From Pseudophaeobacter arcticus DSM 23566 (GTDB lineage Bacteria > Pseudomonadota > Alphaproteobacteria > Rhodobacterales > Rhodobacteraceae), in NCBI RefSeq assembly GCF_000473205.1, contig NZ_KI421507.1, positions 469,934-533,933 on the forward strand: 64,000 bases of DNA, read 5' to 3'. A program made the translations under genes and the position numbers. Under the pieces are notes generated by a model. That model searched no databases and was not told the origin of the DNA. It saw nothing but the letters and a program-made list of their open reading frames with translations. Positions 43,999 through 53,195 of this stretch are shown piece by piece; the stretch's first letter is position 1, and the number at the start of each line of letters is the position of its first letter.

Positions 43999-44652
43999 TT
44001 ACAGGATCTTGATGTCGGCTGCCTTGATGTCCTCAAGGAAGGTGGCCAGGCCCTTGTCGGTCAGCGGGTGGTTGACCAGCGATTTGATCACGGCGGGGGG
44101 CGCGGTGATCACATCGGCACCAATGAGGGCGCTGTCGAGGATATGGTTGGCCGAGCGGATCGAGGCGGCGAGGATCTCGGTTTCAAAACCGTAGTTGTCA
44201 TAGATCTGGCGGATATCGTTGATCAGCTCCATACCGTCGAGGTTGATATCGTCGAGGCGGCCGATGAAGGGGGAAATAAAGGTGGCCCCGGCCTTGGCGG
44301 CGATCAGCGCCTGATTGGCGGAGAAGCAGAGCGTCACATTGACCATATGGCCGTCGTCGGACAGGACCTTGCAGGCCTTGAGCCCGTCCCATGTCAGCGG
44401 CACTTTGACGGCGATGTTTTCGGCGATTTCGACCAGCTTGCGGCCCTCGGCGATCATGGTCTCGGCGTCTGTCGCGGTGACCTCGGCAGAAACGGGGCCG
44501 GTGACCATGGCGCAGATCTCTTTGGTGACCTCGATAATGTCACGGCCGGATTTTTTGATCAGCGAGGGGTTGGTGGTCACACCATCCACCATGCCAAGGT
44601 CGTTGAGCTCGGCAATGGCGTCGATTTCGGCGGTATCTACAAAGAATTTCAT
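43999..44652 (-). CDS. fsa: Fructose-6-phosphate aldolase / transaldolase-like protein
   Basis: A 217-residue short transaldolase of the FSA/TalC group, a TIM barrel. [10 protein letters not shown] starts the first strand, GVTTNPSLI follows, and the Schiff-base lysine is K83 in [12 protein letters not shown]. Length (about 220) fits FSA and not the 320-residue classical transaldolase. Members may have transaldolase activity in bacteria lacking the long form. The ATG at 44652 follows AAGGAT; it is divergent from priA. Confidence 0.92.
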   Translation of the reverse strand: MKFFVDTAEIDAIAELNDLGMVDGVTTNPSLIKKSGRDIIEVTKEICAMVTGPVSAEVTATDAETMIAEGRKLVEIAENIAVKVPLTWDGLKACKVLSDDGHMVNVTLCFSANQALIAAKAGATFISPFIGRLDDINLDGMELINDIRQIYDNYGFETEILAASIRSANHILDSALIGADVITAPPAVIKSLVNHPLTDKGLATFLEDIKAADIKIL

Positions 44653-44749
44653 CGGCGGGGATCCTTTTGGGAAAGTTTGGCCTGGATTGCGCTAGCCTTT
44701 AGCGCATGGCGCGGGCATTAAAAAGCCCCGAGGTTTGGAGGCGGTACAG

Positions 44750-46945
44750 GTGAGCGGGCAGGAATTTTTCCATCAGGGCGACAGGGTGGCGGTACTGACC
44801 GCGCAACCTCTTGATCGGCTTTTGGATTATCGCGCCCCCGAGGGCGGTTGCTTTCGCGGTGCTTTTGTCGAGGTGCCGCTGGGACCGCGCAAAGTTCTGG
44901 GAGTGATCTGGGGCGCCGGGGGCGGTGATTTTGATTCGGCCAAGCTGCGCAGCGTCATCCGGGTGCTGGATCTGGCGCCGATGCGCGATGAGATGCGCCA
45001 GTTTCTGAGCAAGGCCGCCGATTATACGCTGACGCCGATGTCGCTGATGCTGCGCCTGGCCACCCGTGCGCCCGGCCTGTCCGATCCCCCCTCCATGCGC
45101 AGGGTGCTGCGGCTGGGCGAGCAGGAGCCGGACCGGATGACCCCGGCGCGGGCCAAGGTGTTGGCGGTGATGGACGAGTTCGGCGGCATGAGTTTCACAC
45201 CCAAAGAGCTGGCGGATATGGCCGGGGTGACGGCTTCGGTGGTCAAGGGGCTGGTGGGACAGGGGGCGCTGCGCGAAGAGGAAACGCCGCGCGATCTGCC
45301 CTATCCGAGCCTCGACCCGGAACGCCCCAGCAAGGATCTGACCGAAGACCAGAGCCGCGCCGCCGCTGCCCTGTCGCAGGGGGTGCAGAGCGGCAGCTAT
45401 GGCACCACCCTGCTGAAAGGCGTCACCGGGTCGGGCAAGACCGAGGTCTATCTGGAGGCGGTGGCGGCCTGCCTGCGCAGGGGGCGGCAGGCGCTGGTGC
45501 TGTTGCCGGAAATTGCCCTGACGGCGGAGTTCCTGAAACGGGTGGAGCAGCGCTTTGGCGCCACGCCGGCAGAGTGGCACTCTGGTGCCACCATGACCGA
45601 GCGCCGCCGGGTCTGGCGTATGGTCGGACAGGGCAATGCGCAGCTGGTGATCGGGGCGCGCTCGGCGTTGTTTTTGCCGTTTCGCGATCTCGGGCTGATC
45701 ATTGTCGATGAGGAACACGACACCGCCTACAAGCAGGAAGAAGGCGTGTTGTATAACGCCCGCGACATGGCAGTGCTGCGCGCGGCGATGTGTTCGGCGC
45801 AGGTGGTGCTGGCCTCGGCCACGCCCAGTCTGGAGACCTGGAGCAATGCGCAGGCGGGCAAGTACAAACGTGTTGATCTGACGGCGCGCTTTGGCACGGC
45901 GGTGCTGCCGACCATGAAGGCGGTGGATATGCGGGCTGAGGATCTGGCGCCGGCGACCTGGATTTCCCCGACCTTGAAACAGGCGATGACCCTGCGGATG
46001 CAGCGCGGCGAGCAGTCGCTGCTGTTTCTCAACCGGCGTGGCTTTGCGCCGGTGACGATCTGCCGGGCCTGCGGCGCCCAGGTGGCCTGCGACAATTGCG
46101 ATGCCCGCATGGTGGAACACCGGTTTATGAAACGGCTGATGTGTCACCAGTGCGGCGAGACCAAGCCGGTGCCCGAGAGCTGTCCCTCCTGTCAGGTGGA
46201 GGGCAAGATGGCACCGGTTGGGCCGGGAATCGAACGTCTGGGCGAAGAGGCCGCAGCGCTGTTTCCTGAGGCGCGTATCGCGGTGCTGAGCTCGGATCTG
46301 TTTGCATCGGCGCGGGCGCTGAAGGCGCGGATTGAGGAGATCGCTGCGGGCGAGGCGGATATTATCCTGGGCACTCAGCTGGTGGCCAAGGGGCATAACT
46401 TTCCGCTGCTGACCCTTGTGGGGGTGATTGATGCGGATCTTGGCCTGCAGGGATCCGATCTGCGCGCCGGAGAGCGCACCTTTCAGCTGATGCGTCAGGT
46501 GGCGGGCCGGGCCGGGCGTGCCGAACGCCCCGGCGAGGCCCTGTTGCAGACCTTCCAGCCCGAACATCCGGTGATCCGCGCCATCCTGACCGGCGATGAA
46601 GAGGAATTCTGGCGCGCCGAAGCGGCGCAGCGCCGCGAGGCCGGGGTGCCGCCCTTTGGCCGCATGGCGGGGATTATCCTGTCGGGCTCGGATCTGGCGC
46701 AGGTTTTTGATCTGGGCAATGCGCTGGCGCGCAATGATGGCCCGTTGCGTCAGGTTGGCGCGCAGCTCTATGGCCCGGCGCCGGCGCCCATTGCCCGGGT
46801 GCGCGGGCGTCATCGGGTGCGGCTACTGGTCAAGGCGGCCAAGGGGGTGGCGCTGCAGGATGCCCTGAGCCGGTGGGTGCAGCCCTTTCGCATGAAGGGT
46901 GATCTGCGGCTGAGCATTGATATCGACCCTCAGAATTTCTTTTGA
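44750..46945 (+). CDS. priA: Primosomal protein N' (replication restart helicase PriA)
   Basis: PriA reloads the replisome at stalled forks. The 731-residue protein has the N-terminal 3'-DNA-binding domain, the Walker A word GVTGSGKTEVY (about residue 225), DEEHD, and the two zinc centres CRACG...CDNC and CHQCG...CPSC. It ends with the conserved helicase C part (GTQLVAKGHNFP, QVAGRAGRAERPG). I prefer the GTG at 44750, nine bases after GGAGG, over the TTG at 44735. Divergent from fsa. Confidence 0.93.
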   Translation: MSGQEFFHQGDRVAVLTAQPLDRLLDYRAPEGGCFRGAFVEVPLGPRKVLGVIWGAGGGDFDSAKLRSVIRVLDLAPMRDEMRQFLSKAADYTLTPMSLMLRLATRAPGLSDPPSMRRVLRLGEQEPDRMTPARAKVLAVMDEFGGMSFTPKELADMAGVTASVVKGLVGQGALREEETPRDLPYPSLDPERPSKDLTEDQSRAAAALSQGVQSGSYGTTLLKGVTGSGKTEVYLEAVAACLRRGRQALVLLPEIALTAEFLKRVEQRFGATPAEWHSGATMTERRRVWRMVGQGNAQLVIGARSALFLPFRDLGLIIVDEEHDTAYKQEEGVLYNARDMAVLRAAMCSAQVVLASATPSLETWSNAQAGKYKRVDLTARFGTAVLPTMKAVDMRAEDLAPATWISPTLKQAMTLRMQRGEQSLLFLNRRGFAPVTICRACGAQVACDNCDARMVEHRFMKRLMCHQCGETKPVPESCPSCQVEGKMAPVGPGIERLGEEAAALFPEARIAVLSSDLFASARALKARIEEIAAGEADIILGTQLVAKGHNFPLLTLVGVIDADLGLQGSDLRAGERTFQLMRQVAGRAGRAERPGEALLQTFQPEHPVIRAILTGDEEEFWRAEAAQRREAGVPPFGRMAGIILSGSDLAQVFDLGNALARNDGPLRQVGAQLYGPAPAPIARVRGRHRVRLLVKAAKGVALQDALSRWVQPFRMKGDLRLSIDIDPQNFF

Positions 46946-47042
46946 ACTTCCCATTTTCGCGCGTTGACGACAGCGGTTGGCTCTTGTTTAACGCGTGGAT
47001 GAAGTGTGAATTCCCGTCTAAGAAAGGTATTTAGGCCCTCTG

Positions 47043-47618
47043 ATGAAACAAGATTTCCTCGATCCCAACATGAGCAGAGCTACCGTCTATGAGACACCGG
47101 AAGGCCTGCGCATTGTGGTGCCGGCCACGCGGAGAATCCTAATAGCGCTGTTTTTGTCATTCTGGCTTTGCGGCTGGGCCTTTGGCTGGATCGCGGCCTT
47201 TACCACCTTAGCGTCGGGCGCGGCTGGATCTGGAGGGCTGTTCTTGATTTTCTGGCTTTGCGCATGGACCGTGGGTGGCATGTTTGCGATAAGTTTCGTT
47301 GCTTGGATGTTGGCCGGAAAGGAGGTTGTGACAGTGACTTCTCAGGGTATCCAGATTGCGCGCAAGATTGGTGTCTTTCAGCGCAGCAGGAGCTGTAAAG
47401 CAGACTACATCACAGATCTGCGGGCGGTAGATGAGGCCCCATCGACGTCTTTTGGCAGATCACAGCCGCCTTGGATCCTCTCTGGTTTTAGGCACGGCAG
47501 CGTTAAGTTCGATTATGGCAATCTTACCTTGGGGTTTGGCCTGGAACTGGAACGTGGGGAGGCCAGGAAGATTTCTGGATTGCTGGCAGAGCGTTTCGCC
47601 TATCTGCAATCCAGATAG
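47043..47618 (+). CDS. Hypothetical membrane protein, 191 residues
   Basis: Two hydrophobic helices (about residues 31-55 and 62-90) join a short N terminus to a soluble C-terminal domain. That domain has alternating beta-like sequence (VVTVTSQGIQIARKIGVF, ADYITDLRAV, FDYGNLTLGFGLEL), which resembles a bacterial PH-like domain. It is flanked by priA and a minus-strand YeeE gene. Base composition is slightly lower in G+C than its neighbours. No function can be assigned. Confidence 0.65.
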   Translation: MKQDFLDPNMSRATVYETPEGLRIVVPATRRILIALFLSFWLCGWAFGWIAAFTTLASGAAGSGGLFLIFWLCAWTVGGMFAISFVAWMLAGKEVVTVTSQGIQIARKIGVFQRSRSCKADYITDLRAVDEAPSTSFGRSQPPWILSGFRHGSVKFDYGNLTLGFGLELERGEARKISGLLAERFAYLQSR

Positions 47619-47622
47619 GTGA

Positions 47623-48696
47623 TCAGGTGGCCAGTTGAGCCCCGCGCTGATCGACCAATAAATCCGTCGCCATGGCGCCGACCCACATGAAGAAAAGCGC
47701 CAGCCAGGCGGTGCCGGCAAAGATTGACCCGCCGGTCACCCCGGCACCGATGGCGCAGCCGCCCGCCAGCATACCACCAAAGCCCATCAATACCGCTCCG
47801 ATCATGGCCTTGCGCATGGTGGCGGCATCGTCAAAGGCTTGCAGCTTCATCTCTCCGGCGGCCCAGGCGGCCAGCATGGCGCCGATAAAAACGCCGGGCA
47901 CCAGGCCGATGTCGAATTCCAGAATGGCATTGCGATCAAGAAAGAACATCAGGGTATGGGCGGAGGGGCCGGTGAAGGTGGCGCTTTCGATCTGCACCGG
48001 ATCAAAGGCCACCTGTGACAGCCCGTAGGTCAGCACCCAGCCCAGAGCCACGGCAAAGCCAACCCCGGAGGCAAAGACCAGTCGCGACGCGCTGATCTGG
48101 CTGCGGCGCGCCAGAACCAGAGCGACAACAGCAATTGCCAGCCCCAGCGCCAGCCCGCCCCAGTTGGGCAGACCTGCTTCGACCAACAGGTCCATATTGC
48201 GCCCGCCCGAGGTGACCCAGAGCGCCGCGATCTTGTCGCGCAGCGGCGACAGCATGCCAGAGAGGCTCATCTGTGCCACCACGGCAAAGATCAGGCCAGA
48301 GACAACAGAGCGCAGATTGCCGGTGGCCGCCAGCACCAGCAAGCGGCCGGAACAGCCGCGCGCCAGCACCATGCCGACGCCAAAGATCAAGCCGCCGATG
48401 ATGGCACCGGACCAGCTGCCGGGCACCGCCATCATGCGGGCATCAGCGCTGCGCATCAGCCCCAGGAGCTCGGCGCCCTGGACCCAGACCACGGCAGTGG
48501 AGAAGGTCAGCAACCAGACCGCCATGCGATCCCCCATGCCGCCGCGGGCGAATTCCACCGTGGCGGCGCGCAGGCAAAAGCGGGAGCGCTGGGCGGCGAT
48601 GCCAAAAGTGACGCCGGTCAACAGGCCAAACAGCGCCGCCAGCGGGGCTTCGCCCAGGCGCTCGGCCAGGGTTTCGATGAGCGTCAGTAGATCCAT
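47623..48696 (-). CDS. YeeE/YedE family transporter (thiosulfate-type)
   Basis: A 357-residue integral membrane protein of the YeeE/YedE (DUF395) family, whose characterised member imports thiosulfate. The three conserved cysteine words are present: RSRFCLRAA near the N terminus, ARGCSGRLL in the first half and AGGCAIGAGVTGGS in the second half, showing the internal duplication. I prefer the ATG at 48696, which has GCGGAG upstream, over 48738. No tusA/yeeD-like gene is adjacent. Its upstream region faces an MFS gene. Confidence 0.85.
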   Translation of the reverse strand: MDLLTLIETLAERLGEAPLAALFGLLTGVTFGIAAQRSRFCLRAATVEFARGGMGDRMAVWLLTFSTAVVWVQGAELLGLMRSADARMMAVPGSWSGAIIGGLIFGVGMVLARGCSGRLLVLAATGNLRSVVSGLIFAVVAQMSLSGMLSPLRDKIAALWVTSGGRNMDLLVEAGLPNWGGLALGLAIAVVALVLARRSQISASRLVFASGVGFAVALGWVLTYGLSQVAFDPVQIESATFTGPSAHTLMFFLDRNAILEFDIGLVPGVFIGAMLAAWAAGEMKLQAFDDAATMRKAMIGAVLMGFGGMLAGGCAIGAGVTGGSIFAGTAWLALFFMWVGAMATDLLVDQRGAQLAT

Positions 48697-48774
48697 GAGC
48701 CAGGTCTCCGCGAGATGCATTGCGGGGATAATATACATACATTCGTATTTTTGATTTGATTTAGGTCATGAGCA

Positions 48775-48850
48775 TTCTGACACCGGGAGTCTGATACGGG
48801 GTATCCTGATATGGGCATCCTGACAGTGGTTATCCTGATACGGGCTTGCT
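48775..48850. repeat. Degenerate 15-16-base tandem units
   Basis: About five units built on TCCTGATAYGGG or TTCTGACACCGG follow each other in the 372-base gap 48697-49068 between the divergent YeeE and MFS genes. A second small repeat CCCTCAGCCAC follows at about 48889-48905. I could not fix a promoter in this gap. Confidence 0.6.
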
Positions 48851-49068
48851 GTCCTCAGCCCTGGCCCAAGGCCTTTACCCTCAGCCACTGTTACCCTCAG
48901 CCACGTATTCTCCAAAGCAGAGGCTGTTTGCGCCCCCTCCCAGGAGCACCCAGGAGCATATGTAGCCCGCGCGCAGATGTGGCCTCCTATCTGTGCGCCG
49001 ATGCGGGGCTGCATGTGCATGGACGGTTTGGTCTCGCCCCGGAGGAAAAAGAGGCGTAAAGGGAATGC

Positions 49069-50304
49069 ATGTTTAAACCTCTCTCTCTGGATGCGGCCCG
49101 TGATCTGCCGCGGTGGCGCCGCCCGACAACATTGTTGTTTGTGATGGCGATCTGCATGCCCATTGCCTTTAATGCCTGGTTTGCCCTGCTGAACAACTTT
49201 GTCATCGAGGTGGCGCAGTTTGACGGTGCCGATATTGGCCTGTTGCATACGGTGCGCGAAATACCGGGGTTCCTGGCGGTGGGGGTGATTGCCATCATCC
49301 TGTTTGTGCGCGAGCAGGTGCTTGGGCTGATCTCATTGATGATGCTGGGCATTGCCACCATGCTGACCGCCTGGTTCCCCTCGCTGGGCGGGATCCTGAT
49401 GATCACGCTGCTCAGCTCGATCGGGTTTCACTACTATGAGACGGTGAACCAGTCGCTGCAGCTGCAATGGCTGCCCAAGGACCGGGCGCCGCAGATGCTG
49501 GGCTGGCTGATTGCGACCGGATCGGCGGCAACCTTTGTGGTCTACGGAACGATTGTGCTGCTGTGGGAGAGCCTTGAGCTCAGCTATAATATGGTTTTTA
49601 TGGCGGCCGGGGGCGTGACCACGCTGATCGCCATGCTGTGCCTGTTGATCTATCCGCAGTTTGACTCGCCGACGCCACAGAACAAAAAGCTGATCCTGCG
49701 GCAACGCTATTGGCTCTATTACCTGCTGCAGTTCATGGCTGGGGCGCGGCGTCAGATCTTTGTCGTGTTTGCCGGCTTCATGATGGTGGAGCGCTTTGGC
49801 TTTGAGGTGCATGAGGTCACCGGCTTGTTCCTGATCAATCTGGTGATCAATATTCTGGTGGCGCCATTGCTGGGGCGGTTTGTGGCCGCTTTTGGCGAGC
49901 GTCGGACCTTGATCATCGAATATACCGGCCTTGCAATGGTTTTTGCGCTATATGGCGGCATCTACTGGTTCAGCTGGGGGGTCTTGCTGGCCTCCTGCCT
50001 CTATGTGGTGGATCACGTGTTGTTTGCCCTGGCGCTGGCGCTGAAGACCTATTTCCAGAAGATCGCGGATCCGGCAGATATTGCGCCGACGGCGGCTGTT
50101 GCCTTTACCATCAACCATATCGCGGCGGTCTTTTTGCCGGTGTTGCTGGGGCTGCTCTGGGTGATCTCCCCCTCGCTGGTCTTTACCCTGGCGGCTGTCA
50201 TGGCGCTGGTGTCGCTGGGGCTGTCCTGTCTGGTGCCGCGCCACCCGGCGCCGGGCAATGAGACGGTCTTTGCCAAATTCCGCAGCCGCGCTGCTGCGGA
50301 ATAG
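49069..50304 (+). CDS. Major facilitator superfamily transporter
   Basis: A 411-residue protein with about 12 hydrophobic helices in two halves and a central cytosolic loop (YPQFDSPTPQNKKLILRQR). The helix 2-3 region reads LHTVREIPGFLAVG and a motif-A-like segment lies at LGRFVAAFGERRTLI in the second half. Substrate unknown. The ATG at 49069 has AAGGGAA upstream. It precedes prmA on the same strand by 107 bases. Confidence 0.82.
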   Translation: MFKPLSLDAARDLPRWRRPTTLLFVMAICMPIAFNAWFALLNNFVIEVAQFDGADIGLLHTVREIPGFLAVGVIAIILFVREQVLGLISLMMLGIATMLTAWFPSLGGILMITLLSSIGFHYYETVNQSLQLQWLPKDRAPQMLGWLIATGSAATFVVYGTIVLLWESLELSYNMVFMAAGGVTTLIAMLCLLIYPQFDSPTPQNKKLILRQRYWLYYLLQFMAGARRQIFVVFAGFMMVERFGFEVHEVTGLFLINLVINILVAPLLGRFVAAFGERRTLIIEYTGLAMVFALYGGIYWFSWGVLLASCLYVVDHVLFALALALKTYFQKIADPADIAPTAAVAFTINHIAAVFLPVLLGLLWVISPSLVFTLAAVMALVSLGLSCLVPRHPAPGNETVFAKFRSRAAAE

Positions 50305-50411
50305 CGGCGCGGACTGCTGAAAACAGAGGGCAGGGAGGTGGAAAGTGGCTCTGCTCTTGACCTCTGGCAGCCATGGGCCTAGGCGCAGGGCACCGCAGCT
50401 GGAGATCTGAC

Positions 50412-51284
50412 ATGCCAACCTTTACCGCCCTGACCACCCTGCCTGGCAAACCCCAAGCCGAAGCCCTGGGCGAGGCAATGGAAAGCCTGATGCCGGAACC
50501 TACCGGGGTTGGCGTTTTTGAAGTAGAGGATGGGTCGGGTCTGTGGGAGGTTGGCGGCTATTTCACCGAAGCGCCGGACCAGGCGGGGCTGGCCCTGCTG
50601 GCGACGCTGCATGGCGCCAAGGAATTTGCCGTATCCGAGCTGCCGGAAACCGATTGGGTGGCCCATGTGCGCCGCGAGCTGGCGCCGGTCGAAGCGGGGC
50701 GGTTCTATGTCTATGGCAGCCATGATGCCGATACGGTGCCCGAGGGGCGCATTCCGCTGCTCATTGAGGCGGCGATGGCCTTTGGCACCGGACACCACGG
50801 CACCACCCTGGGCTGCCTCAAGGCGCTGGACCATCTGATCTCGGAGGGGTTTGTCGGCACCAAAGTGGCTGACATCGGCTGCGGCACTGCGGTTCTGGCC
50901 ATGGCTGCGGCGCGGGTCTGGCAGGGCGATTTTGTCGCCAGCGATATTGACGAAGTCGCAGTCGATGTTGCCGAGGCCAACCTCAAGGCCAATGGCATGG
51001 AGGGCGCTGTCACCTGCCTGGAGGCCGCAGGCTTTGATCATCCGGGCCTGGAGGAGATGGCACCTTACGATCTGATCTTTGCAAATATCCTCAAAGGTCC
51101 ACTGGTGGCGCTTGCGCCGGATCTCTGCGCCAATCTGCGGGTGGGTGGCTATGCCATTCTATCCGGCATCCTCAACGAGCAGGCCGATAGCGTCATTTCT
51201 GTTTATGCCGAAAATGGAACCAATCTTGTGCGACGCGATGTGATTGGTGACTGGACCACGCTGCTGTTGCAGCGAAATGGCTGA
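50412..51284 (+). CDS. prmA: Ribosomal protein L11 methyltransferase
   Basis: A 290-residue methyltransferase. The N-terminal substrate-recognition domain (about 1-110) precedes the signature FGTGHHGTTLGCLKAL and SAM motif I VADIGCGTAVLAMAAA; DLIFANILKGPLVALAP is the post-II word of PrmA. GGAGATCTGAC places the start at the ATG at 50412 rather than 50373. Complete and typical. Confidence 0.93.
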   Translation: MPTFTALTTLPGKPQAEALGEAMESLMPEPTGVGVFEVEDGSGLWEVGGYFTEAPDQAGLALLATLHGAKEFAVSELPETDWVAHVRRELAPVEAGRFYVYGSHDADTVPEGRIPLLIEAAMAFGTGHHGTTLGCLKALDHLISEGFVGTKVADIGCGTAVLAMAAARVWQGDFVASDIDEVAVDVAEANLKANGMEGAVTCLEAAGFDHPGLEEMAPYDLIFANILKGPLVALAPDLCANLRVGGYAILSGILNEQADSVISVYAENGTNLVRRDVIGDWTTLLLQRNG

Positions 51285-51388
51285 TTTTACGAAGGTTTAT
51301 GCCGAATTTTAGGCAATTGCCTTGGAATCACATCATTAAGATTCTATAAAGTTTTATCCGCTGGTGGGGGCCTGTTCGGAGCAACTTT

Positions 51389-51733
51389 ATGAGTGTTCAA
51401 CATCAAGAGTTTCGGGGTCGTGTGGCCCGTTTGCAAAGCAAGCATGCCAGCTTTTCGCAGGGTGCTACTGCGCGGGTTCAGTCCGACGGGCTGATTGTTA
51501 TCGAGCCGCGCAAGATCCGGTCAAGCATTTCTGGAAAAGTCTTTGTCCTGATCATTGTTTCGTTCCTGTTGTTCAAGGCTTTCCTGATGGCGGCGCTTGG
51601 CTTTGACAGCTATGATGAACGGGTGGCCAGGCTGGCCGAGGGCAGCGCCGTGGAGCAGTTGGGCGCGGTGATCATGCAGTCTGATCCGGTCTCTGTCTGG
51701 GCGGCGCAACAAATCGGGCCTATCCTGCGCTAG
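51389..51733 (+). CDS. Hypothetical single-pass membrane protein
   Basis: A 114-residue protein with a basic N-terminal half, one membrane helix (about residues 51-69, VFVLIIVSFLLFKAFLMAAL) and a short C-terminal tail that ends QQIGPILR. GGAG lies 10 bases before the ATG at 51389. It follows prmA by 104 bases on the same strand. I do not recognise a family; the composition is like neighbouring core genes. Confidence 0.65.
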   Translation: MSVQHQEFRGRVARLQSKHASFSQGATARVQSDGLIVIEPRKIRSSISGKVFVLIIVSFLLFKAFLMAALGFDSYDERVARLAEGSAVEQLGAVIMQSDPVSVWAAQQIGPILR

Positions 51734-51815
51734 CGTGATCAAGATGTGCTGGGGGCGGTTGGCGACCAGACGCGTGGTCAGACGAAGGGCTCGACAAGCG
51801 ACCAAACAAGCTCGG

Positions 51816-51866
51816 CCCGTCTGACAAAGCAACCAGTCTGACAAAGCGACCAGTCTGACAAAGCGG
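51816..51866. repeat. Three tandem 17-base units
   Basis: Units at 51816-51832, 51833-51849 and 51850-51866 share the form CCAGTCTGACAAAGCGA, with one to three changes. Decayed versions run back to about 51765, just after the stop of the 51389 gene. The 375-base gap 51734-52108 otherwise holds the DUF1127 3' structures. Confidence 0.85.
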
Positions 51867-52011
51867 CGCTGATCGCCTGCAAACCTTCAAACTCACCTCA
51901 AAACCGTCGTGGCTTTGCCGGACGGTTTTTTGCTGTCTTGCCGGTCTGGGAGGCCTTGCCGCGTTGTTCCTGAGCATCGGCCCCTTGCGGGAAAATACCG
52001 TGACTCCCTGC

Positions 52012-52108
52012 GCAAACAAAACCGCCGCGGCCAAGAGGGCACGCGGCGGTCTGTCGGGTGATCCGCACGGGGAGTACGAAGGATCACCAATAAATAGCTT
52101 GTCAGCCC
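52012..52108 (-). ncRNA. Structured 3' tail of the DUF1127 gene, possible CcsR/cuckoo-like sRNA
   Basis: On the minus strand, 20 bases after the DUF1127 stop, GGTGATCC and GGATCACC (52088-52057) form a perfect 8-base stem. Its 16-base loop contains ACTCCCCG. A second hairpin ACCGCCGCG/CGCGGCGGT (52050-52021) is followed by TTTGTTT, a strong intrinsic terminator. In Rhodobacter sphaeroides, CcsR RNAs with CU-rich anti-Shine-Dalgarno loops are cut from the transcript of a DUF1127 gene; this layout is similar but has only one loop hairpin. It may simply be a terminated 3' UTR. Confidence 0.5.
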
Positions 52109-52327
52109 TTAGAAGACGGGCTTGCCAGTTGCGATGTCTTCGATATCGCTGCGGCTCAGACCGATATCGGCCAGTTCGCGATCCGTCAGAGCATTCAATG
52201 ACTTCTTGGACATGCGGCTCTCATTCCACGACACCAGGGCGCTTGCCAGGGCGACAAACGTCATGCCGATACGGCCGAACAGGCCGGTGGAGCCATAGGT
52301 GGTGCGGGTCGTGTCGAATGCAGCCAT
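52109..52327 (-). CDS. DUF1127 family small protein
   Basis: A 72-residue protein. The C-terminal 40 residues carry the arginine-rich DUF1127 motif SKKSLNALTDRELADIGLSR followed by DIEDIA. The N terminus has a short hydrophobic helix (GMTFVALASALVSW). Proteins of this class bind RNA or influence sRNA maturation in alphaproteobacteria. The ATG at 52327 has GGATGAGGAT upstream. Its transcript seems to end in the structured element at 52012-52108. Confidence 0.88.
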   Translation of the reverse strand: MAAFDTTRTTYGSTGLFGRIGMTFVALASALVSWNESRMSKKSLNALTDRELADIGLSRSDIEDIATGKPVF

Positions 52328-52392
52328 ATCCTCATCCTTCGTAACTGAGTGAACATGTTGTGCAGCAACGGTATGTTGATGCGGTTTTGCGC

Positions 52393-52421
52393 ATTTAGGG
52401 AGGAAATTTTGCCCGCGCAAG
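52393..52421 (-). promoter_or_regulatory. Possible RpoH-type promoter of the DUF1127 gene
   Basis: On the minus strand CTTGCGC (from 52421) is followed after about 10 bases by CTCCCTAAAT (to 52393), a loose match to heat-shock sigma promoters. It lies about 65 bases before the start codon. The rest of 52328-52697, up to ruvC, shows an AT-rich patch near 52462-52490 but nothing else. Confidence 0.3.
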
Positions 52422-52697
52422 TGTCGAAATTGCATGAGTCCTATGCGCAAATGACATAGCTTTGGCCTATAAAAATAAGGCGCAATTCCACCTTTTTACC
52501 TAGTGTTTGAAAATGTCGCGCGCAGCCTGGTAAAGGGTCGGTTTTGGAACAGGTATTGGGGGTTTCAGCGCGGATCTGGTTTGCGGGGGCCTGGACAGGT
52601 GCCGCGCGGCGGGATGGGAAAGCGTTTGGCGATGTTCGCCTTTTGTGCTAGTTGGTGGAAAAATACTTTGAACACATAGGCAAAGGCCGGGCAGAAC

Positions 52698-53195
52698 ATG
52701 CGCATTTTGGGAATTGATCCGGGGCTTCGCAACCTTGGGTGGGGGGTTATCGAATCGCAGGGCAGTCGGCTCAGCCATGTGGCCAATGGGGTCTGTACCT
52801 CTGATGGGGATGATCTGGGGGAGCGGCTGTTGTCGCTGCACAATCAGGTCACCGAGGTGATCGCGGCCTATGCGCCAGATCAGGCGGCGATTGAACAGAC
52901 CTTTGTGAACAAGGATGGCGTTGCGACGCTGAAACTGGGGCAGGCGCGCGGCGTTGCGCTGCTGACCCTGGCCAAGGCCGGATTGCCAACCGGCGAATAT
53001 GCGCCAAACCGGGTGAAAAAGACGGTGGTGGGCGTGGGCCATGCCAGCAAGGAGCAGATCATCCATATGGTAAAGCTGCAGCTGCCGGGCTGCGACCCCA
53101 AAGGCGCTGATGCGGCGGATGCTCTGGCGATTGCCATCTGTCACGCCTATTACGGAGGCACCCAGCAAAGACAGCTCAAGGAGGTGCGGGCATGA
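52698..53195 (+). CDS. ruvC: Crossover junction endodeoxyribonuclease RuvC
   Basis: RuvC resolves Holliday junctions with RuvAB. The 165-residue protein keeps the four acidic metal ligands: D7 in [13 protein letters not shown]66 in AAIEQTFVN, and D138 and D141 in [12 protein letters not shown]. The ATG at 52698 starts MRILGIDPG. The stop overlaps ruvA as ATGA. First gene of ruvCAB. Confidence 0.96.
   Translation: MRILGIDPGLRNLGWGVIESQGSRLSHVANGVCTSDGDDLGERLLSLHNQVTEVIAAYAPDQAAIEQTFVNKDGVATLKLGQARGVALLTLAKAGLPTGEYAPNRVKKTVVGVGHASKEQIIHMVKLQLPGCDPKGADAADALAIAICHAYYGGTQQRQLKEVRA

Noticed and set aside
44699..46813. 704-codon minus-strand ORF opposite priA
   Set aside because: Shadow of priA; histidine/arginine/glutamine-rich with no motif.
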